Positions 62,603 to 64,000 of a DNA stretch of 64,000 nucleotides are shown piece after piece. The notes beneath the pieces are model-generated. The model ran no database searches. It was given only the letters and a program-made list of their open reading frames with translations, and was not told the DNA's origin. Source of the stretch: a bacterium (GTDB lineage: Bacteria; CAIWAD01); contig JAUXWS010000043.1 of NCBI GenBank assembly GCA_030685015.1, positions 62,001-126,000 of the forward strand. The letters run 5' to 3'. How positions within the stretch are numbered: the first letter of the stretch is position 1; each line of letters starts with the position of its first letter. The position numbers and the translations under genes are program-made.

Positions 62603-63369
62603 GTCGGGATCCAATCAGTTGCCTTCGAGGCTTCCGCCACCGCGTGCCCTGCCACCGCAGCCTCCCTGGCCGGGTGGACGCCCGCCTCCGGCGATCGCAT
62701 CAACTGCCGGGCCGCTTGTCGCAGGCAGCGCGAGGCGGGATGGTTCGGGTACATGCGGGTGAAGGGCCGTCCCTCCCGCGTGCTGCGTGCGATCTCCGCC
62801 GCCGCGGGCAGGCAGCCCAGCTCGGGGGCCTGGATGCCGTAATGCCGCTCCAAGCGGCGCTGGAAGCCGGCCGCGCTGGTCTGCCAATTCCCCGGCCCCT
62901 CCATCCGGTTGTGCAGGAGGTGCAAGGTCCGGTCGGGCCAATGGCGCAGGACATGACCGGCCAGCATCAGGCTGCGGGAGTCCATCCCGGCGCGTCCGTC
63001 CACCAGCAGGAGGATCTCGCCGGCCGCCCGGAACCAGGGGTTGTCCTTGACGTGAAGACCGGTGAAACGGTCGACCAGGACAACATCTGCGTCCCGGGCC
63101 AGGACGGGCAGAAAAGCCGGCAGTGCCGCCTCGTCGCACAACTCCAGCGGAGCCAGGGTGGGACCCTGCTCCTGGGTCAGGAGGCAGGCCGGGCCATCCC
63201 GGCGGACCGGTCGGCCGGTGGGCAGCGCGGGACCCATCGTGCCCAGGGAGCTGACCAGCACCACGTCCCGCCCGACCCCGCACCAGGCGTCGGCCAGGGC
63301 CAGGGCCACCGTGCTGGCCCCCAGACCGGCGGGCAGGCCCGCCACCAGGATGATGCGTCCCTTGCTCAT
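62599..63369 (-). CDS. flhG: FlhG-like MinD/ParA-family protein with degenerate P-loop
   Basis: 256 aa. Position after flhF (ATGA overlap) and overall fold (VLVDRFTGLHVKDNPWFRAAGEILLLVDGRAGMDSRSLMLAGHVLRHW) identify it as FlhG/FleN, which limits flagellar number with FlhF. The P-loop reads AGLPAGLGASTVALALADAW, without the GKT lysine and without the signature lysine of the deviant Walker A. It may therefore not hydrolyse ATP. The last 40 residues are unrelated to known FlhG. Confidence 0.8.
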   Translation of the reverse strand: MSKGRIILVAGLPAGLGASTVALALADAWCGVGRDVVLVSSLGTMGPALPTGRPVRRDGPACLLTQEQGPTLAPLELCDEAALPAFLPVLARDADVVLVDRFTGLHVKDNPWFRAAGEILLLVDGRAGMDSRSLMLAGHVLRHWPDRTLHLLHNRMEGPGNWQTSAAGFQRRLERHYGIQAPELGCLPAAAEIARSTREGRPFTRMYPNHPASRCLRQAARQLMRSPEAGVHPAREAAVAGHAVAEASKATDWIPT

Positions 63370-64000
63370 GCCTCCAGCCGCGCCTCCGACACAAGGGCCC
63401 GGATCCGCTTCATGCTGTCGCTGCGCGTCTCCTCCAGCTGGAAGGTCTCGCCGCGCAGGATCCAGCGGGCCAGCAGGGCCGCCTCCGGCCGCGCGAGGTC
63501 ATCCGGTATGCGCTGCCCCGTCCCCACGTAGCTGACCGGCAAGGCGGCCTGGGCCGCCAGGTCGACCAGGGCGCCCAGGCCCGTGGCCTCGTCCACTTTG
63601 GTCAGCAGCAGGCGGTCGGCCCCGGCCTGACGCCAGGGGGCCAGGCAGGCCAACTGGTCCTCCAGACGCATGGTGGCGGCGAGCACGACGTGGACATGCC
63701 GGGTCTTCAGGCTGCGCAGGAAGGTCCGGGTCCGCTCCAGGCCCAGCCGCTCGCGGGGCCCCGTGCCCGGCGTGTCCACCAGGATCAGGTCGCAGCCGGA
63801 GAGGCGATCGAGCGCCGCCGCCAGGTCACCCGGGCGGTAGAGCTGCTCCAGGGGGACGCGCAGGATGCCCGCCAGGCGGCGGATCTGCTCCACGGCGGCC
63901 ACCCGCTTGGTGTCCAGGCTGAGCACGCCGGCCCGCCGATGGGGCAAGCCGTCGCGGTGGAGCAGGAGTTTGGCCAGCATCGTGGTCTTGCCCACGCCGG
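63366..64000 (-). CDS. flhF: Flagellar biosynthesis GTPase FlhF (partial, N-terminus beyond window)
   Basis: About 211 codons are visible; the frame is open at the right edge. It begins in the G1 loop GVGKTTMLAKLL and continues through LSLDTKRVAAVEQIRRLAGILRVPLEQL, DLILVDTPGTGPRERLGLERTRTFL (G3), LLLTKVDEATGLGALVDLAAQAALPVSYVGTGQRIPDDL (G4/G5). This is the SRP-GTPase G domain of FlhF, which places the flagellum. The N-terminal B and N domains lie outside the window. Confidence 0.93.
   Translation of the reverse strand, partial: GVGKTTMLAKLLLHRDGLPHRRAGVLSLDTKRVAAVEQIRRLAGILRVPLEQLYRPGDLAAALDRLSGCDLILVDTPGTGPRERLGLERTRTFLRSLKTRHVHVVLAATMRLEDQLACLAPWRQAGADRLLLTKVDEATGLGALVDLAAQAALPVSYVGTGQRIPDDLARPEAALLARWILRGETFQLEETRSDSMKRIRALVSEARLEA

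Overview
The window is about 64 kb of GC-rich bacterial chromosome. Its protein families point to a Gram-negative organism near the FCB superphylum, probably an uncultured candidate phylum. Evidence for this is a lipoprotein opening with the GGPPDTQPP motif typical of Bacteroidota-like Ig lipoproteins, secreted proteins with a Por/T9SS-type or FlgD-like C-terminal sorting domain (35161-39066, 53359-54876), an outer-membrane barrel protein, and short overlapping operons. The species cannot be named from sequence alone. Coding is strikingly one-sided: only two protein genes (29169-31052 and 47724-47897) and one predicted RNA lie on the + strand.

Layout. 1-4431: partial Ig-like lipoprotein, then a sugar-nucleotide operon (nucleotidyltransferase, UDP-glucose dehydrogenase, UDP-glucuronate decarboxylase). 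4607-11897: ECF sigma/anti-sigma pair, holA, a class I amidotransferase, uppP, a periplasmic binding protein and glmS. 11949-20124: guaA, surE, accD, rimI, folP and three membrane-anchored TPR/PEGA proteins. 20289-24794: ftsH, hpt, tilS and a small unknown protein. 24914-25069: elongator and initiator tRNA-Met in tandem. 25107-29038: homoaconitase-like hydratase, cold-shock protein, acyl-CoA carboxylase. 29169-33115: ETF:quinone-type membrane Fe-S oxidoreductase divergent from the carboxylase and convergent with etfBA. 33278-39066: tgt, an alkyltransferase-like protein, and a giant secreted metallopeptidase. 39149-47546: mtaB, rpsA, aminotransferase, plsC, cmk, rluB, scpB, scpA. 47724-53248: a small membrane protein, a metal-efflux permease with HMA domain, and an ECF sigma regulon with an unusual outer-membrane protein. 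53359-54876: lamin-tail secreted protein. 55006-64000: a motility-linked cluster (two GAF/DHp proteins lacking an ATPase domain, an AMIN/TPR-like protein, HDOD, FliA, FlhG, FlhF) interrupted by a 1.6-kb IS1182-like element.

The most interesting signal is not protein-coding. Three intergenic regions carry near-consensus sigma-54 (-24/-12) promoters. One drives a predicted ~139-nt structured RNA (31247-31385) that ends in a strong intrinsic terminator. One drives a predicted ~187-nt, multi-hairpin RNA (34512-34698) ending in a UUCG-loop terminator. One drives a 57-aa membrane protein (47724-47897). The two RNA loci bracket tgt-etfB-etfA. In the first RNA the predicted +1 falls exactly on the first base of a 6-bp stem that closes the 5' domain, and a 23-bp dyad sits about 78 bp upstream, where an activator site would be expected. 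These are sequence-based predictions; transcription is not shown.

The second notable event is the IS insertion. It sits exactly at the stop codon of the small gene between flhG and fliA, with a possible 3-bp duplication (TCA). It leaves every reading frame intact but separates the fliA end of the operon from flhFG.
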